Assembly: GCF_019654955.1 (NCBI RefSeq)
Contig: NZ_BPEV01000020.1
Coordinates: forward strand, 44,661-108,660
Direction: 5' to 3'
DNA length: 64,000 nt
Origin: Shewanella sp. KT0246
GTDB lineage: Bacteria; Pseudomonadota; Gammaproteobacteria; Enterobacterales; Shewanellaceae
Shown here: positions 28,837 to 37,845 of the stretch, in pieces
How the letters are laid out: each line of letters starts with the position of its first letter
Numbering within the stretch: position 1 is the stretch's first letter
Made by a program: the position numbers and the translations under genes
The notes under the pieces: generated by a model
Told to the model about the DNA's origin: nothing
Database searches by the model: none
The model's input: only the letters and a program-made list of their open reading frames with translations

Positions 28837-29754
28837 ATGAATCTATCTCAACTCGACCTAAACCAGCTTATTATTTTAAAACAATTACTAAAAGAAAAGC
28901 ATATAAGTAATACGGCTTTATCTATGGGATTGAGTCAGCCATCTATTAGTCGTTCATTGGGTAAATTACGAGAGTTGTTTGATGACCCTTTATTGATACG
29001 AATGGCTGGGGGTTATGAATTAACGCCTAAAGCAGAATCTATTCAGCAAGATTTAAATATCATTCTCAACAAGGTAGAAAATTTAGTAAACAAACAAAAT
29101 TTTGATCCAAAAACCAGTGAAGCGACGATTAAAGTTTTTGGTTTACCTCCACAGATGAATCGATTAATTGATGCAACGATAGCCGATTTTCGCGAGCAAG
29201 CTCCTCACATTACATTAGAAATTGATACGTTACCCAAGCCGCATTTTTCTGAGTTATTGAAGGGAGATGTGCACTTTGTTATCACCGCTCATGAGCCTTC
29301 TTCATCTGAAGGATTGCTGTATAGAATGCCATTGTTCAAACGTGATTTTGAACTAGTCATGTCACAAACTCATCCTCTTGTTGATACACCTTTAACGATT
29401 GATGTATTGCGTCATTGTCATTTTGGGCAAATATCTTTGCAGGGAGAAAACGACCTCTCAATCGGCCACTGTTTTGAAGCTTTAGGGATTAAAGATATTT
29501 CTATTCCTGTTCGTTTAAAAGATTTTTTTAGCGTGGGTACAGTGATAGAAAATACTGACATTATGTTTCATTTACCCAGTCATTTTGCAGATGAGTTATG
29601 CCGTCGAAATGCAATAGTTTCACGAAAATCACCTGTTGAATTGAAAGCTAATCAAACTCAAATGTATCTCTATTGGCACAAGCGTTACCACAATGACCCT
29701 GTAAGTAAGTGGTTTAGAGAACTCGTTAAATCTAAGTATTTACAATGTGAATAG
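28837..29754 (+). CDS. LysR-type transcriptional regulator
   Basis: A 305-residue LysR regulator. The N-terminal winged helix-turn-helix is clear (ISNTALSMGLSQPSISRSLGKLRELFDDPLLIR, residues ~20-52), followed by a periplasmic-binding-like effector domain. It lies 100 bp upstream of, and in the same direction as, the TonB-dependent receptor, so the receptor locus is its likeliest target. LysR proteins are more often divergent from their targets, so this stays inference. The ligand is unknown. Confidence 0.9.
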   Translation: MNLSQLDLNQLIILKQLLKEKHISNTALSMGLSQPSISRSLGKLRELFDDPLLIRMAGGYELTPKAESIQQDLNIILNKVENLVNKQNFDPKTSEATIKVFGLPPQMNRLIDATIADFREQAPHITLEIDTLPKPHFSELLKGDVHFVITAHEPSSSEGLLYRMPLFKRDFELVMSQTHPLVDTPLTIDVLRHCHFGQISLQGENDLSIGHCFEALGIKDISIPVRLKDFFSVGTVIENTDIMFHLPSHFADELCRRNAIVSRKSPVELKANQTQMYLYWHKRYHNDPVSKWFRELVKSKYLQCE

Positions 29755-29812
29755 TCGTTATGCATCCTAGCTATGTTTAATCCATTGCGACGATTTGTAT
29801 TAAAAGGCTTAA

Positions 29813-29827
29813 TACGAATCATTCTCA
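29813..29827 (+). promoter_or_regulatory. Probable Fur box upstream of the TonB-dependent receptor
   Basis: TACGAATCATTCTCA matches the 7-1-7 Fur pattern TGANAATNATTNTCA at 10 of 12 specified positions and lies 28 bp before the receptor start, where a repressor would block transcription. It supports iron control of the receptor operon. Confidence 0.65.
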
Positions 29828-29854
29828 ATATTAAATAAAGTTTAAGTTAGGATT

Positions 29855-31840
29855 ATGAACGCAGCGAAAAATTTATTCTCACGAACTCCTCTAGCCATTG
29901 TTATCAGTAGCTTAGTCACCACGCTTTCTTTCTCAGCCATTGCTGATGATGCTCAAAATATCCCTATTGCTGAAGCCCCTGATAATATCGAAAAAGTTCA
30001 GGTTTGGGGCACAACTATTACCAATAATTCAGCACTAATTTCTGAAGATATAGAAAAGAAACAAGCCGATCATTTAAGTGACTTATTGCGTGATCAAGCA
30101 GGTATAGATATTGGTGGTTCGCACTCAATGGTGCAGGGAATTAATATTCGTGGTGTGGATGAATTAGACCTTAACATTACCGTGGATGGCATTAGTCAGA
30201 ATAATAATATGTTCCATCATTCAGGTAATTTATTAATTAATGCCGATATTTTGAAAGCAGTAGATATTAATGTCGGTACTAACTCTGTGTTAACGGGCGG
30301 TTTATCTGGTGGTGTGGCATTTGAAACTAAAGATGCCAAAGACTTGCTTGATCCTGAGCAGGATTTTGGTCTTCGATTGCATGCTAATTATGGTAGCAAC
30401 GATTATGCAGGTGCATCAGCAACCTCGTTTGCACAATTAACCGATAATATCGATGCTTTGGTGTATTTCACTTATACAGATAAAAACAACTTTGAAGACG
30501 GTGACGGCAATGAAGTCGAAGGTAATGATGGCACCATTGCAAACGGTATCGTTAAATTAGGTTGGGATGTCAGCGAGTCTAGCCGTTTTGTCGTGTCTTA
30601 TGATCACTATACAGATGAAGGTGACTATTTTATTAAAACCAATTTTGGTAGTGAGTATAACGAAGGTAATGATCTAGAAACGCAAAATATTGACTATACC
30701 CGTACTAGCTTATCCCTCGCTTACGAACTTGATCTTGGTGATGCGATTAACTTACGTACCAGCATTTATCAAAATGAATTAAGTTATGCTCCTTCAAATA
30801 CTGAAGGTCTATCAGAGCATACCGGTTATTCGATATTAGCTGAGTCAAAATTTGATCTCGCCAGTATGACGCATACTTTACGCTATGGTGGCGAAGGTTA
30901 TGAGCAAGTATCAAAATATATCGAAGATGGTATATCAAACAATGAAGAAAGTGCGAATTCAAATGACTTTTACATTGAAGATGAAATCGGCTTAACTGAG
31001 CAGTTATTCATTACTCCTGGTGTCCGTTATAACCACTATAAAGTCGATATGTTCTCGCCTGGCACGAACGATGGTTTAGAGAAAACGTGGAGCGATTTTA
31101 CCTTTGGTCTATCTGCTAAGTACCTGATTAACGATCAATGGACCATCAGTGCAGGTTCTACTGAGCTATTCCAAGGTCCAGGTTTGAGGGAAACGTATAC
31201 TGAATATGACACTATTTTTGATCAAGATTTGAAGGCTGAAACGGGGGTGAATAATACCGTCGGTATCCTGTTCCTTGATCAAGATGTGCTTGGCTTAGAT
31301 CAACTTGGTTTCTCTTTAAACTTATTTAAGACAGAAATTAACGACTACATCGATAACTGGTCTGTGGGTAAAGGCAGGCCAATTGGTGAATACACTAACT
31401 TTGGTGATTACGATATTGAAGGGTTTGAATCTACGTTAAATCTGCGTAAAGACGAATTCAATGCACGAGTTACCTACTCTAAATCAAACTCAGAAAATCA
31501 AGAGACCGGTGAAGCGTTACGTTATGAAGTAGGCGACAGTGCTTCTGTCACATTAGGTTATGAATTTAGCGAATATGATATCAGCGTCAATTGGACCTCG
31601 CTGGTCACGCTGAGTAACGATGTGGCATATGACGGCACTATCATCGAGAAAGCAGGCTACGACGTGCATAATTTTTCGATGCAATGGCTACCTGCAAATG
31701 TTGAAGCTCTCACTGTGAACTTTGGTATTGAAAACATTTTCAATGAACAGTATTACTCACACGCTTCATATACCAGTGATACGGTTCAAGATTATGAGTC
31801 AGGTCGTAATTTCAAACTAAGTGCTTCATACATATTCTAG
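29855..31840 (+). CDS. TonB-dependent outer-membrane receptor, probably for an iron compound
   Basis: A 661-residue receptor with a signal peptide ending near AIADD, TonB box EKVQVWGTT, and a plug. The plug includes LSDLLRDQAGIDIGGSHS, INIRGVDELDLNITVDGI and LTGGLSGGVAFETKDA; the last resembles heme-receptor plugs. A beta barrel ends in FKLSASYIF. The heme-receptor FRAP motif is not intact (LFQGPGLRETY at the expected place), so the substrate is left open. The two downstream genes form a likely operon with it, and a Fur-like box precedes it. Confidence 0.9.
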   Translation: MNAAKNLFSRTPLAIVISSLVTTLSFSAIADDAQNIPIAEAPDNIEKVQVWGTTITNNSALISEDIEKKQADHLSDLLRDQAGIDIGGSHSMVQGINIRGVDELDLNITVDGISQNNNMFHHSGNLLINADILKAVDINVGTNSVLTGGLSGGVAFETKDAKDLLDPEQDFGLRLHANYGSNDYAGASATSFAQLTDNIDALVYFTYTDKNNFEDGDGNEVEGNDGTIANGIVKLGWDVSESSRFVVSYDHYTDEGDYFIKTNFGSEYNEGNDLETQNIDYTRTSLSLAYELDLGDAINLRTSIYQNELSYAPSNTEGLSEHTGYSILAESKFDLASMTHTLRYGGEGYEQVSKYIEDGISNNEESANSNDFYIEDEIGLTEQLFITPGVRYNHYKVDMFSPGTNDGLEKTWSDFTFGLSAKYLINDQWTISAGSTELFQGPGLRETYTEYDTIFDQDLKAETGVNNTVGILFLDQDVLGLDQLGFSLNLFKTEINDYIDNWSVGKGRPIGEYTNFGDYDIEGFESTLNLRKDEFNARVTYSKSNSENQETGEALRYEVGDSASVTLGYEFSEYDISVNWTSLVTLSNDVAYDGTIIEKAGYDVHNFSMQWLPANVEALTVNFGIENIFNEQYYSHASYTSDTVQDYESGRNFKLSASYIF

Positions 31841-31954
31841 TACCAAAAATTTGATTCAATTCAAGGCTTAACAGTTAGTTGAGCCTCTTTAGCTTGATTA
31901 CTGTTGGTTTCAACAGATAGTTCGCAATATAACAACGACAAGGTTATCCATATA

Positions 31955-32425
31955 ATGTCAGATTGGAAACAAAACTTACAAAAGACGCGCTATGTCATGG
32001 ATGTGATATTTCTCATCGGTTTCATGTTAGTGTCAGCACCTCAAGCCACAGGCTTACCATTACATGAATGGTTTAGTGTGGTGTTGATTATCCCATTTAT
32101 GATCCATCTACTTTTGCATTGGGATTGGGCTAAATCGAGTTTTAAGCGTTTATGCTCAAAAGTAACGATAAAAGAACGCTTTAATATCGTTTGGAGTTAC
32201 CTGATTTATTTGATGATGCTGCTGGTATTTGTTAGCGGTTTTTTAGTCTCAGAGGCGATATTTCCTTTCCTTGGGATTCCGCTTGAAATACAAGATTTTT
32301 GGTCGAAAATACACCATGACTCTGCCACGTTGATTATGCCGATGTTGGGTGTGCATTTAGCGTTGCATTGGAGTTGGATTATTAAATTCACTAAACGAAT
32401 GACGACTAAGGAGACGCTAGCATGA
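31955..32425 (+). CDS. DUF4405 four-helix membrane protein, cytochrome b561-like
   Basis: A 156-residue inner-membrane protein with four hydrophobic helices. His residues cluster in helix-end positions: H37, H51 and H55 (LPLHEWF...MIHLLLHWDW) and H120, H121, H134 and H138 (IHHDSA...GVHLALHWSW). The two matching HxxxHW patterns suggest an internal duplication and possible b-heme ligation, as in DUF4405/b561-type proteins. ATG 31955 with AAGG 11 nt upstream is preferred to a TTG at 31904. Its stop overlaps the next gene by ATGA. Ferric or heme reduction at the inner membrane is inference. Confidence 0.78.
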   Translation: MSDWKQNLQKTRYVMDVIFLIGFMLVSAPQATGLPLHEWFSVVLIIPFMIHLLLHWDWAKSSFKRLCSKVTIKERFNIVWSYLIYLMMLLVFVSGFLVSEAIFPFLGIPLEIQDFWSKIHHDSATLIMPMLGVHLALHWSWIIKFTKRMTTKETLA

Positions 32426-32718
32426 AGCATTTAAATTACCGTTTAAAGCCAAGGTTAACCGTGGCCTTGGCTATTTCAGTGGTTATTAGTCTGATGTTGA
32501 TATTACTGGAACTGACGCCGTGGGCAGAACAAATTAATCTGCAAGGCTACTCACATGGCAATGGTGAGAAACCCGATATTCCGTCATATATGCGGTTTAT
32601 CTTACCGTTTGTCAAAGAGCTGATATTGATTGGTGTGCCTATGTTATTGACTGTATTCGTTATGAAATTTTATGGTTTCTTAAAAAGCCTATACAAAGCA
32701 AAACGTATCAACAACTAA
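32422..32718 (+). CDS. Small two-helix membrane protein of unknown function
   Basis: A 98-residue protein with TM helices near residues 12-32 and 58-85 and a short, probably periplasmic loop containing GYSHGNGEKPDIPSYMR. The start ATG overlaps the stop of the DUF4405 gene (ATGA), so the two are translationally coupled and probably act together. I do not recognise the family. A terminator ends the unit 75 bp later. Confidence 0.75.
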   Translation: MKHLNYRLKPRLTVALAISVVISLMLILLELTPWAEQINLQGYSHGNGEKPDIPSYMRFILPFVKELILIGVPMLLTVFVMKFYGFLKSLYKAKRINN

Positions 32719-32791
32719 TGCAATAACTTAGTTCTTACTTGGGCGACAATCTTGTTGTGGCTAGTAAGGCACTACGGTGTCAGTTAAAATG

Positions 32792-32817
32792 AATCCCTGT
32801 TACACAGGGATTTTTTT
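32792..32817 (+). terminator. Terminator of the receptor/DUF4405 operon
   Basis: AATCCCTGT / ACAGGGATT stem with a TAC loop and a run of seven T. Confidence 0.9.
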
Positions 32818-32935
32818 ATTTCAAGCTAACAAGTTTTACACCTCTTGGGTGTTTACTGCTTTTACTTGGTATAAAATGGCTTTTTGTTCGTGTGTTGCTT
32901 TAATTGGTTAGAACTGAGCTTTAGGGTCTGTGTAA

Positions 32936-33952
32936 ATGAAAAAAATTCTGTATGTTCGCCATGATAAAATTGGTGACTTCACTACCAAGTGGCCAGCGCT
33001 GAGTATGCTCAGGCAAGCGATGCCTGATGCTACGATTGACGTATTTGTTGCACCCGTCGTTAAAAGCTTTGCACAAGCTTGCCCTCATGTTGATAACGTC
33101 TTAATTGATACAGGTGATGATGCGGCTATTGCAAAGCTGATTAAAGAACAGAACTATGATGCTGCTATTGTTTCCTTGTCACAATACCGCGTTTATAAGC
33201 TACTTAAACCCGCTCAAATTCCTTATGTACTGGTTCCCACGCTAAATTGGTACCAATATCTCTATAAACACAGAACTAACGCACAATATCAAGATGGCAT
33301 TTCTGTTTGGCGAAGAGGCTGTAATGTTGTTGAGCACTTTTTAAAAGAGCACGATTACCCTATTCCAGAAGTGAAACGACCTTTTTGGGATATGAGTAAT
33401 AAAAAACACAAGTGGCAAGACTATTACAATAAACAGGGTGAAGAAAAATTGATTTTCGCTCATCCTGGTACAGGTGGCTCGTCGGGTGGAGTGCCTGTTG
33501 AGTCATTTTCGAATATGCTTATTGATATCAATCAGCGTACTGCGTTAGATTGTCGGTTTGTGGTCACTTACAGCGGCCAAGAAGAAGTGCTTGCCGATGA
33601 AATGGTGGCTATCTTGTCTGGAAAAGGCATTAAGGTTGAAAAAGCCAAACCATTATCTAGCTTGAGCGAATTTGCTGAGTCATTAGTGGCTGCTGATATG
33701 TTTATCGCGGGCTCAACCGGGCCTTTGCATTTAGCAGGTCTGCATAATGTGCCGACGTTAGGGTTTTATGCAGGCAGACGCTCTGCACCGCATATTCGTT
33801 GGCAATCGTTATCAGCGGATGATCGCCGTTTATCTTATACACCGCCAGTTGGAAAAAGAACGGGCCGCAATATGGCGTTAGTTGATTTTGACAAAGCAGC
33901 TACAGAGGCTGCAGAGTTTCTAGATTCATTTTATTCAGACGTTAGCCGTTAA
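32936..33952 (+). CDS. Glycosyltransferase family 9 (heptosyltransferase-like)
   Basis: A 338-residue GT9 protein. It starts KKILYVRHDKIGDFTTKWPAL, the usual N-terminal strand and glycine turn of ADP-heptose:LPS heptosyltransferases. It carries FAHPGTGGSSGGVP and the C-terminal donor-site motif FIAGSTGPLHLAGLHNVPTLGFY. It should add heptose or a related sugar to the LPS core on the inner face of the cytoplasmic membrane. It precedes hldD, which makes the ADP-heptose donor, by 71 bp in the same direction, which supports a heptose role. Confidence 0.88.
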   Translation: MKKILYVRHDKIGDFTTKWPALSMLRQAMPDATIDVFVAPVVKSFAQACPHVDNVLIDTGDDAAIAKLIKEQNYDAAIVSLSQYRVYKLLKPAQIPYVLVPTLNWYQYLYKHRTNAQYQDGISVWRRGCNVVEHFLKEHDYPIPEVKRPFWDMSNKKHKWQDYYNKQGEEKLIFAHPGTGGSSGGVPVESFSNMLIDINQRTALDCRFVVTYSGQEEVLADEMVAILSGKGIKVEKAKPLSSLSEFAESLVAADMFIAGSTGPLHLAGLHNVPTLGFYAGRRSAPHIRWQSLSADDRRLSYTPPVGKRTGRNMALVDFDKAATEAAEFLDSFYSDVSR

Positions 33953-34023
33953 GTTAAGGCTAACAAAACAAGATTTGGTTTAAGCGTGATGTATGTTCAC
34001 GCCAATACACAGGAATTGAGCTT

Positions 34024-34977
34024 ATGATCGTGGTTACAGGCGCTGCAGGATTTATTGGTAGTAATTTAGTTAAGTCACTTAATGAAATGGGCCGTACAGA
34101 TATCATCGCAGTTGATGATCTCACTGATGGCACGCAAATGTTTAACTTAGCAGATTGCGAAATCGCTGATTACTTAGATAAAGATGCCTTTTTAGCCAGC
34201 ATTAAAGCGGGTGAGTTTGACGGTAAATTAGAAGTGATTTTCCATCAAGGAGCATGTTCATCGACCACTGAGTGGGATGGCAAGTTTATGATGCAAAATA
34301 ACTATGAATACTCAAAAGTATTACTGCATTATAGCCAAGCAAATGATGTGCAATTTATTTATGCATCATCGGCATCTGTGTACGGTGGCAGTGACACTTT
34401 TGTTGAGAAGCGCGAAGTTGAAAAACCGCTAAATGTGTATGCTTACTCTAAGTTCTTGTTTGACCAATACGTCCGTCAACAAGACACTAATGCCCAAGTT
34501 GCAGGTCTTCGTTACTTTAACGTTTACGGCCCAAGAGAGCAGCATAAAGGCGGCATGGCAAGTGTTGCCTTCCACTTCAATAATCAAATCAAAGCGAACG
34601 GCGTGTGTCGTTTATTTGCCGGTGTTGATGGCTATGAAGATGGTCAGCAACTACGTGATTTCGTGTTTGTTGAAGACGTGGTTAAAGTGAACATTTGGTT
34701 ATGGCAGAACAAGTCAGTGTCTGGCGTGTTTAACTGCGGAACAGGTGAAGCACAAAGCTTTAATGATGTAGCAAATGCCGTTATTCAGTACCATGGTAAA
34801 GGCGAAATTGAATACATTCCTTTCCCTGATAAATTAAAGGGTGCGTATCAAAGTTATACCCAAGCTGATTTAACTCTTTTGCGTTCAGTAGGTTGCGACC
34901 ATGTCTTCAAAACGGTTGAACAAGCAGTGCCTGAGTATTTAGATTGGCTTAAAGACCAGCATTTCATCGGTCAGTAA
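34024..34977 (+). CDS. hldD: ADP-L-glycero-D-manno-heptose 6-epimerase
   Basis: A 317-residue extended short-chain dehydrogenase. It has the NAD(P) loop [26 protein letters not shown], catalytic YAYSK (Tyr/Lys) and [14 protein letters not shown], all standard for HldD (RfaD). It converts ADP-D-glycero-D-manno-heptose to the L-glycero form used by LPS heptosyltransferases. AGGAATTGAG precedes the ATG. It forms a pair with the upstream GT9 gene and ends at a strong terminator. Confidence 0.96.
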   Translation: MIVVTGAAGFIGSNLVKSLNEMGRTDIIAVDDLTDGTQMFNLADCEIADYLDKDAFLASIKAGEFDGKLEVIFHQGACSSTTEWDGKFMMQNNYEYSKVLLHYSQANDVQFIYASSASVYGGSDTFVEKREVEKPLNVYAYSKFLFDQYVRQQDTNAQVAGLRYFNVYGPREQHKGGMASVAFHFNNQIKANGVCRLFAGVDGYEDGQQLRDFVFVEDVVKVNIWLWQNKSVSGVFNCGTGEAQSFNDVANAVIQYHGKGEIEYIPFPDKLKGAYQSYTQADLTLLRSVGCDHVFKTVEQAVPEYLDWLKDQHFIGQ

Positions 34978-35009
34978 TGCCAGGTTAAATACTTAACCGC
35001 CGATAAATT

Positions 35010-35044
35010 AAAGCCTTGATTGCAAATGCATCAAGGCTTTTTTA
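35010..35044 (+). terminator. Terminator of hldD
   Basis: AAAGCCTTGAT / ATCAAGGCTTT stem with a 9-nt loop and a T tail, 32 bp after the hldD stop. Confidence 0.9.
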
Positions 35045-35099
35045 TTGGCGCTTTGGCTAATAGGTCTTGCTTATCGCTTGCTGTGATAACCGAGTTGAC

Positions 35100-35501
35100 T
35101 TACTGGCTTACCATGCCTTTTATCACAATATCATCGTAGGTAACAAAACCTATGATGTTGCTATTTTCGACCACCGGCGCTTTATTGATTTGGAATTGAT
35201 CAAATAGCCTCGCCGTATAGCGGATGTCCATATCAGCACTCACAGACATCACCGGCTTTATCATAATTTCATACACATTTACTCGCTCAGGTGATTTGTT
35301 AGTGGCTAGTACTTTTCTGGCGATATCACTAAGTAATAACATGCCGTATTCATCATGATCATGACGCTTATTGACCACTAGAATAGACACGTCTTTTTCA
35401 ACGGCTATGGCAATGGCTTCGCTGATCGTTAACATGCCGTCAATCATGGCATATTGATTCATTAATACATCACGGTTTTTAATGGGCGTCGACGGCTTCA
35501 T
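35100..35501 (-). CDS. CBS-domain protein of the DUF1538 operon
   Basis: A 133-residue soluble protein made almost only of a CBS pair: about residues 15-60 (IAIAVEKDVSILVVNKRHD...YGMLLLSDIARKV) and 80-130 (PVMSVSADMDIRYTARLFDQ...APVVENSNIIGFVTYDDI). CBS pairs bind adenine nucleotides or SAM and gate transporters and enzymes. Its ATG overlaps the stop of the PII-like gene (ATGA). It is the last gene of a four-gene operon, so a role in sensing energy or nucleotide state for the DUF1538 pair is a reasonable inference. Confidence 0.88.
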   Translation of the reverse strand: MKPSTPIKNRDVLMNQYAMIDGMLTISEAIAIAVEKDVSILVVNKRHDHDEYGMLLLSDIARKVLATNKSPERVNVYEIMIKPVMSVSADMDIRYTARLFDQFQINKAPVVENSNIIGFVTYDDIVIKGMVSQ

Positions 35502-35848
35502 ATTTGATCCTTAATATCATTAGTGAGTTTTTCGACTTGATGTGCAACACCTACGGCATCTTCAACATCAATTTGAATGGCAATACCCTGACCTGGGTTG
35601 GTATTGAATCCACCCACTTCGCAAATGGTTTCTAAAATATGGCGGCTCATATGCTCTTCTACCAACCATAAAATCACATCTCTTTGTACATCTAATCCTA
35701 AGCCCATGAAGGTTTTCTTTTTCTTTAGTCCTTCACCTCTAGCGTGGTTAATAACGGTTGCACCAGTCGCACCTGCTTCTCTGGCAGCATCCAGTACTGT
35801 GTCTGTGGTTACATCATCTACAAACGCGATAATTAGCTTAAATCGCAT
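35498..35848 (-). CDS. PII-like signalling protein of the DUF1538 operon
   Basis: A 116-residue protein with the GlnB-like ferredoxin pattern: KLIIAFVDDVTTDTVLDAAREAGATGATVINHARGEG, then LVEEHMSRHILETICEVGG near the B loop, and a C-terminal GIAIQIDVEDAVGV strand. A classical PII T-loop with the uridylylated Tyr is not visible: GLKKKKTFMGLGLDVQRD replaces it. It is therefore PII-like, not GlnB/GlnK. AAGGAG precedes the ATG, 22 bp after the DUF1538 stop. It presumably binds a small effector and regulates the membrane partners. Confidence 0.82.
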   Translation of the reverse strand: MRFKLIIAFVDDVTTDTVLDAAREAGATGATVINHARGEGLKKKKTFMGLGLDVQRDVILWLVEEHMSRHILETICEVGGFNTNPGQGIAIQIDVEDAVGVAHQVEKLTNDIKDQI

Positions 35849-35870
35849 GGTTTACTCCTTAACGGATCGA

Positions 35871-36728
35871 TTAGTTTCTATTTTTTGAGATAGATTCAAG
35901 GTTTGATACTGGGTTTTGAGCATTAATCATTGATGGCTCAGTTGCCGGTTCTTCCTCGCTGGCTTGATTGCTTCGTTTCTCTAACCACGCCACTATTTGG
36001 GCGTAAGTCATTACAGCGATAATCGGGAATAAACTGGCAAAGGCAATCAGTCCAAAGCCATCAATTAATGGGTTTCGTCCTTCAACATTAGAGGCTAAGC
36101 CCAGGCCTAAAGCAGCAACTAACGGCACAGTAACTGTTGATGTGGTTACACCGCCAGAATCATAAGCAAGCGGGATAATTGATTTAGGTGCAAAGAAGGT
36201 TTGGATCACTACCACCACATAACCTGCCATGATGTAATAATGAATTGGGTCACCGACTACAATTCGAAAGCATCCCAGTGAGATACCAAATGCGACACCA
36301 ATGGCCACCGAAATTCGCAGGCCTTGTGTGCTAATAGTGCCACCTGACACTTCGTTAGCTTTGATTGCTACAGCAATTAAGGAGGGCTCGGCAATGGTGG
36401 TACTAAAACCAATGGCTGCAGCAAATACATAAACCCATAAATAGTCATGCCACAGGTAAGGGCCAGCAGAACCATCAGGATGTAAAATACTGGGTGAGGT
36501 CAGCTGATTCGCGAGGTTTTCACCAATAGGAAACAGGGCTAACTCTAAACCAACCAAGAAAAAACTTAATCCTAAAATCACGTATACAAAACCTAGCACT
36601 ACCGTTTTCCAGTTAGCGATAGGGCGTTTTAGTACGCCTAATTGAAAGCCAAATAAGATGGTCGCAATTGGGATAACATCACGCATAGTGAGTAACAAGG
36701 TATCGAACAACTGACTAATCCACGCCAT
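35871..36728 (-). CDS. DUF1538 membrane protein, second copy
   Basis: A 285-residue polytopic protein, the downstream paralog of the preceding gene. It has the same paired signatures: GFSTTIAEPSLIAVA mid-protein and [20 protein letters not shown] followed by [18 protein letters not shown]. The C-terminal ~35 residues are hydrophilic (EKRSNQASEEEPATEPS) and absent from its partner. ATG 36728, with GGGAGGT 5 nt upstream, is preferred to the GTG at 36758. Paired DUF1538 proteins (UmpA/UmpB) have, to my recollection, been reported as a two-component Na+(Li+,K+)/H+ antiporter in Halomonas; transfer of that function here is inference. Confidence 0.86.
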   Translation of the reverse strand: MAWISQLFDTLLLTMRDVIPIATILFGFQLGVLKRPIANWKTVVLGFVYVILGLSFFLVGLELALFPIGENLANQLTSPSILHPDGSAGPYLWHDYLWVYVFAAAIGFSTTIAEPSLIAVAIKANEVSGGTISTQGLRISVAIGVAFGISLGCFRIVVGDPIHYYIMAGYVVVVIQTFFAPKSIIPLAYDSGGVTTSTVTVPLVAALGLGLASNVEGRNPLIDGFGLIAFASLFPIIAVMTYAQIVAWLEKRSNQASEEEPATEPSMINAQNPVSNLESISKNRN

Positions 36729-36785
36729 TGATAACCTCCCGAGAGGTCTGATTGACACTTATGAGCGAAATAAGATTTTTCATTG

Positions 36786-37517
36786 TTATAACACCATGCC
36801 GTAGAGTAAAACGAAGATGACAGGGGTTAAGCTTGCAAAAGCAATTAATCCAAATCCATCTAACATGGGGTTTCGACCTTTAATGACGGTGGCTAAACCG
36901 ACACCTAAAGCGGTGACTAAGGGCACGGTAATCGTGGAGGTTGTTACACCACCAGAGTCATAGGCAATACCGATAATATTTTCAGGGGCAAAGCTTGTTA
37001 GCACCATCACAATGACATAGCCGCCAATGATCAAATAATGAATTGGCCAACCTTTAACGATGCGGATAACCCCGAGCAATATGGCTAGACCCACAGATAC
37101 AGCAACAGTTAGTCGCAGTCCCATGGCATAACTGTCCATGGCTTGCTCTGTTGCCGCGATAGCGCCACCTTCGGCGGCCACTTCAGCGGCTTCCGCTGCG
37201 ACGGCAGTTAAAGCGGGCTCGGCTAATGTTGTGCCAAAGCCTAAAGCAAACGAGAAAACCACTAACCAGAAGGTACTACCTTTACGGGCAAGTGCATGGG
37301 CCAAGGACTCGCCAATAGGGAAAAGACCCATCTCTAAACCGAATACAAAAAAGGTTAACCCTAAGACAATAAAAACGACGCCGACAAGAATAGAAAACAG
37401 GTTAGCAGGGGCTTGTTGCAGGATAAAAATTTCAAAGAAACTGACCACCAAAATGATGGGAACTAAATCTCGAAAACTGCCGAGCATAGATTGTAATAAC
37501 TTGACTAATCCGCTCAT
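36786..37517 (-). CDS. DUF1538 membrane protein, first copy
   Basis: A 243-residue, very hydrophobic protein with about six or seven TM segments. Family motifs: [15 protein letters not shown] (residues 93-107) and [17 protein letters not shown] (185-201) followed by [18 protein letters not shown]. The repeated TTxAEP and DSGGVTTST elements suggest re-entrant substrate-binding loops. ATG 37517 is chosen because of a near-perfect AGGAGGT 5 nt upstream; a longer frame starting with TTG at 37574 lacks one. It is the first gene of a tight operon of two DUF1538 genes, a PII-like gene and a CBS gene. Confidence 0.86.
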   Translation of the reverse strand: MSGLVKLLQSMLGSFRDLVPIILVVSFFEIFILQQAPANLFSILVGVVFIVLGLTFFVFGLEMGLFPIGESLAHALARKGSTFWLVVFSFALGFGTTLAEPALTAVAAEAAEVAAEGGAIAATEQAMDSYAMGLRLTVAVSVGLAILLGVIRIVKGWPIHYLIIGGYVIVMVLTSFAPENIIGIAYDSGGVTTSTITVPLVTALGVGLATVIKGRNPMLDGFGLIAFASLTPVIFVLLYGMVL

Positions 37518-37845
37518 TCCACCTCCTGTGAATATGAATAATGACAAAGGCTTAGATAAATGTTCTCTTATCAAAGCATAGGTAGTATCAAGGTTGGTTT
37601 CTGTTTGTTACACCATTCAGTGTGCCAACCTAATAATGTAAAACAACAAAAAATTAACAAAAGTTACACTGTTTTTGAGCTAGATCAATTTGTGAAAGTA
37701 AATGTGCGCTAGGCGAGGTGGTCGTCGATAACAAACTGGCGTGTAACCAGCAAAAAAAAGAGACCCTTAGGTCTCTTTTAGCGTTCAATATCAAATATCA
37801 GATATGTTGGCTCACATCTAATGGCTTAAATTTAACGCCTTAGAT
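37518..37845. other. Promoter region of the DUF1538 operon
   Basis: 328 bp without a gene. It holds the terminator of the upstream M1/DUF6702 unit and then AT-rich sequence that must carry the DUF1538 operon promoter. I could not fix any known operator in it. Confidence 0.6.
37752..37779 (-). terminator. Terminator of the M1 peptidase / DUF6702 operon
   Basis: AAAAGAGACC / GGTCTCTTTT stem with a 4-nt loop. On the minus strand it is followed by a run of eight T, 66 bp after the DUF6702 stop. Confidence 0.88.

Noticed and set aside
29855..31840. Calling the receptor a heme receptor
   Set aside because: The plug resembles heme receptors, but FRAP is not intact (FQGPGLRE) and a clear NPNL is not seen, so the substrate is left open.
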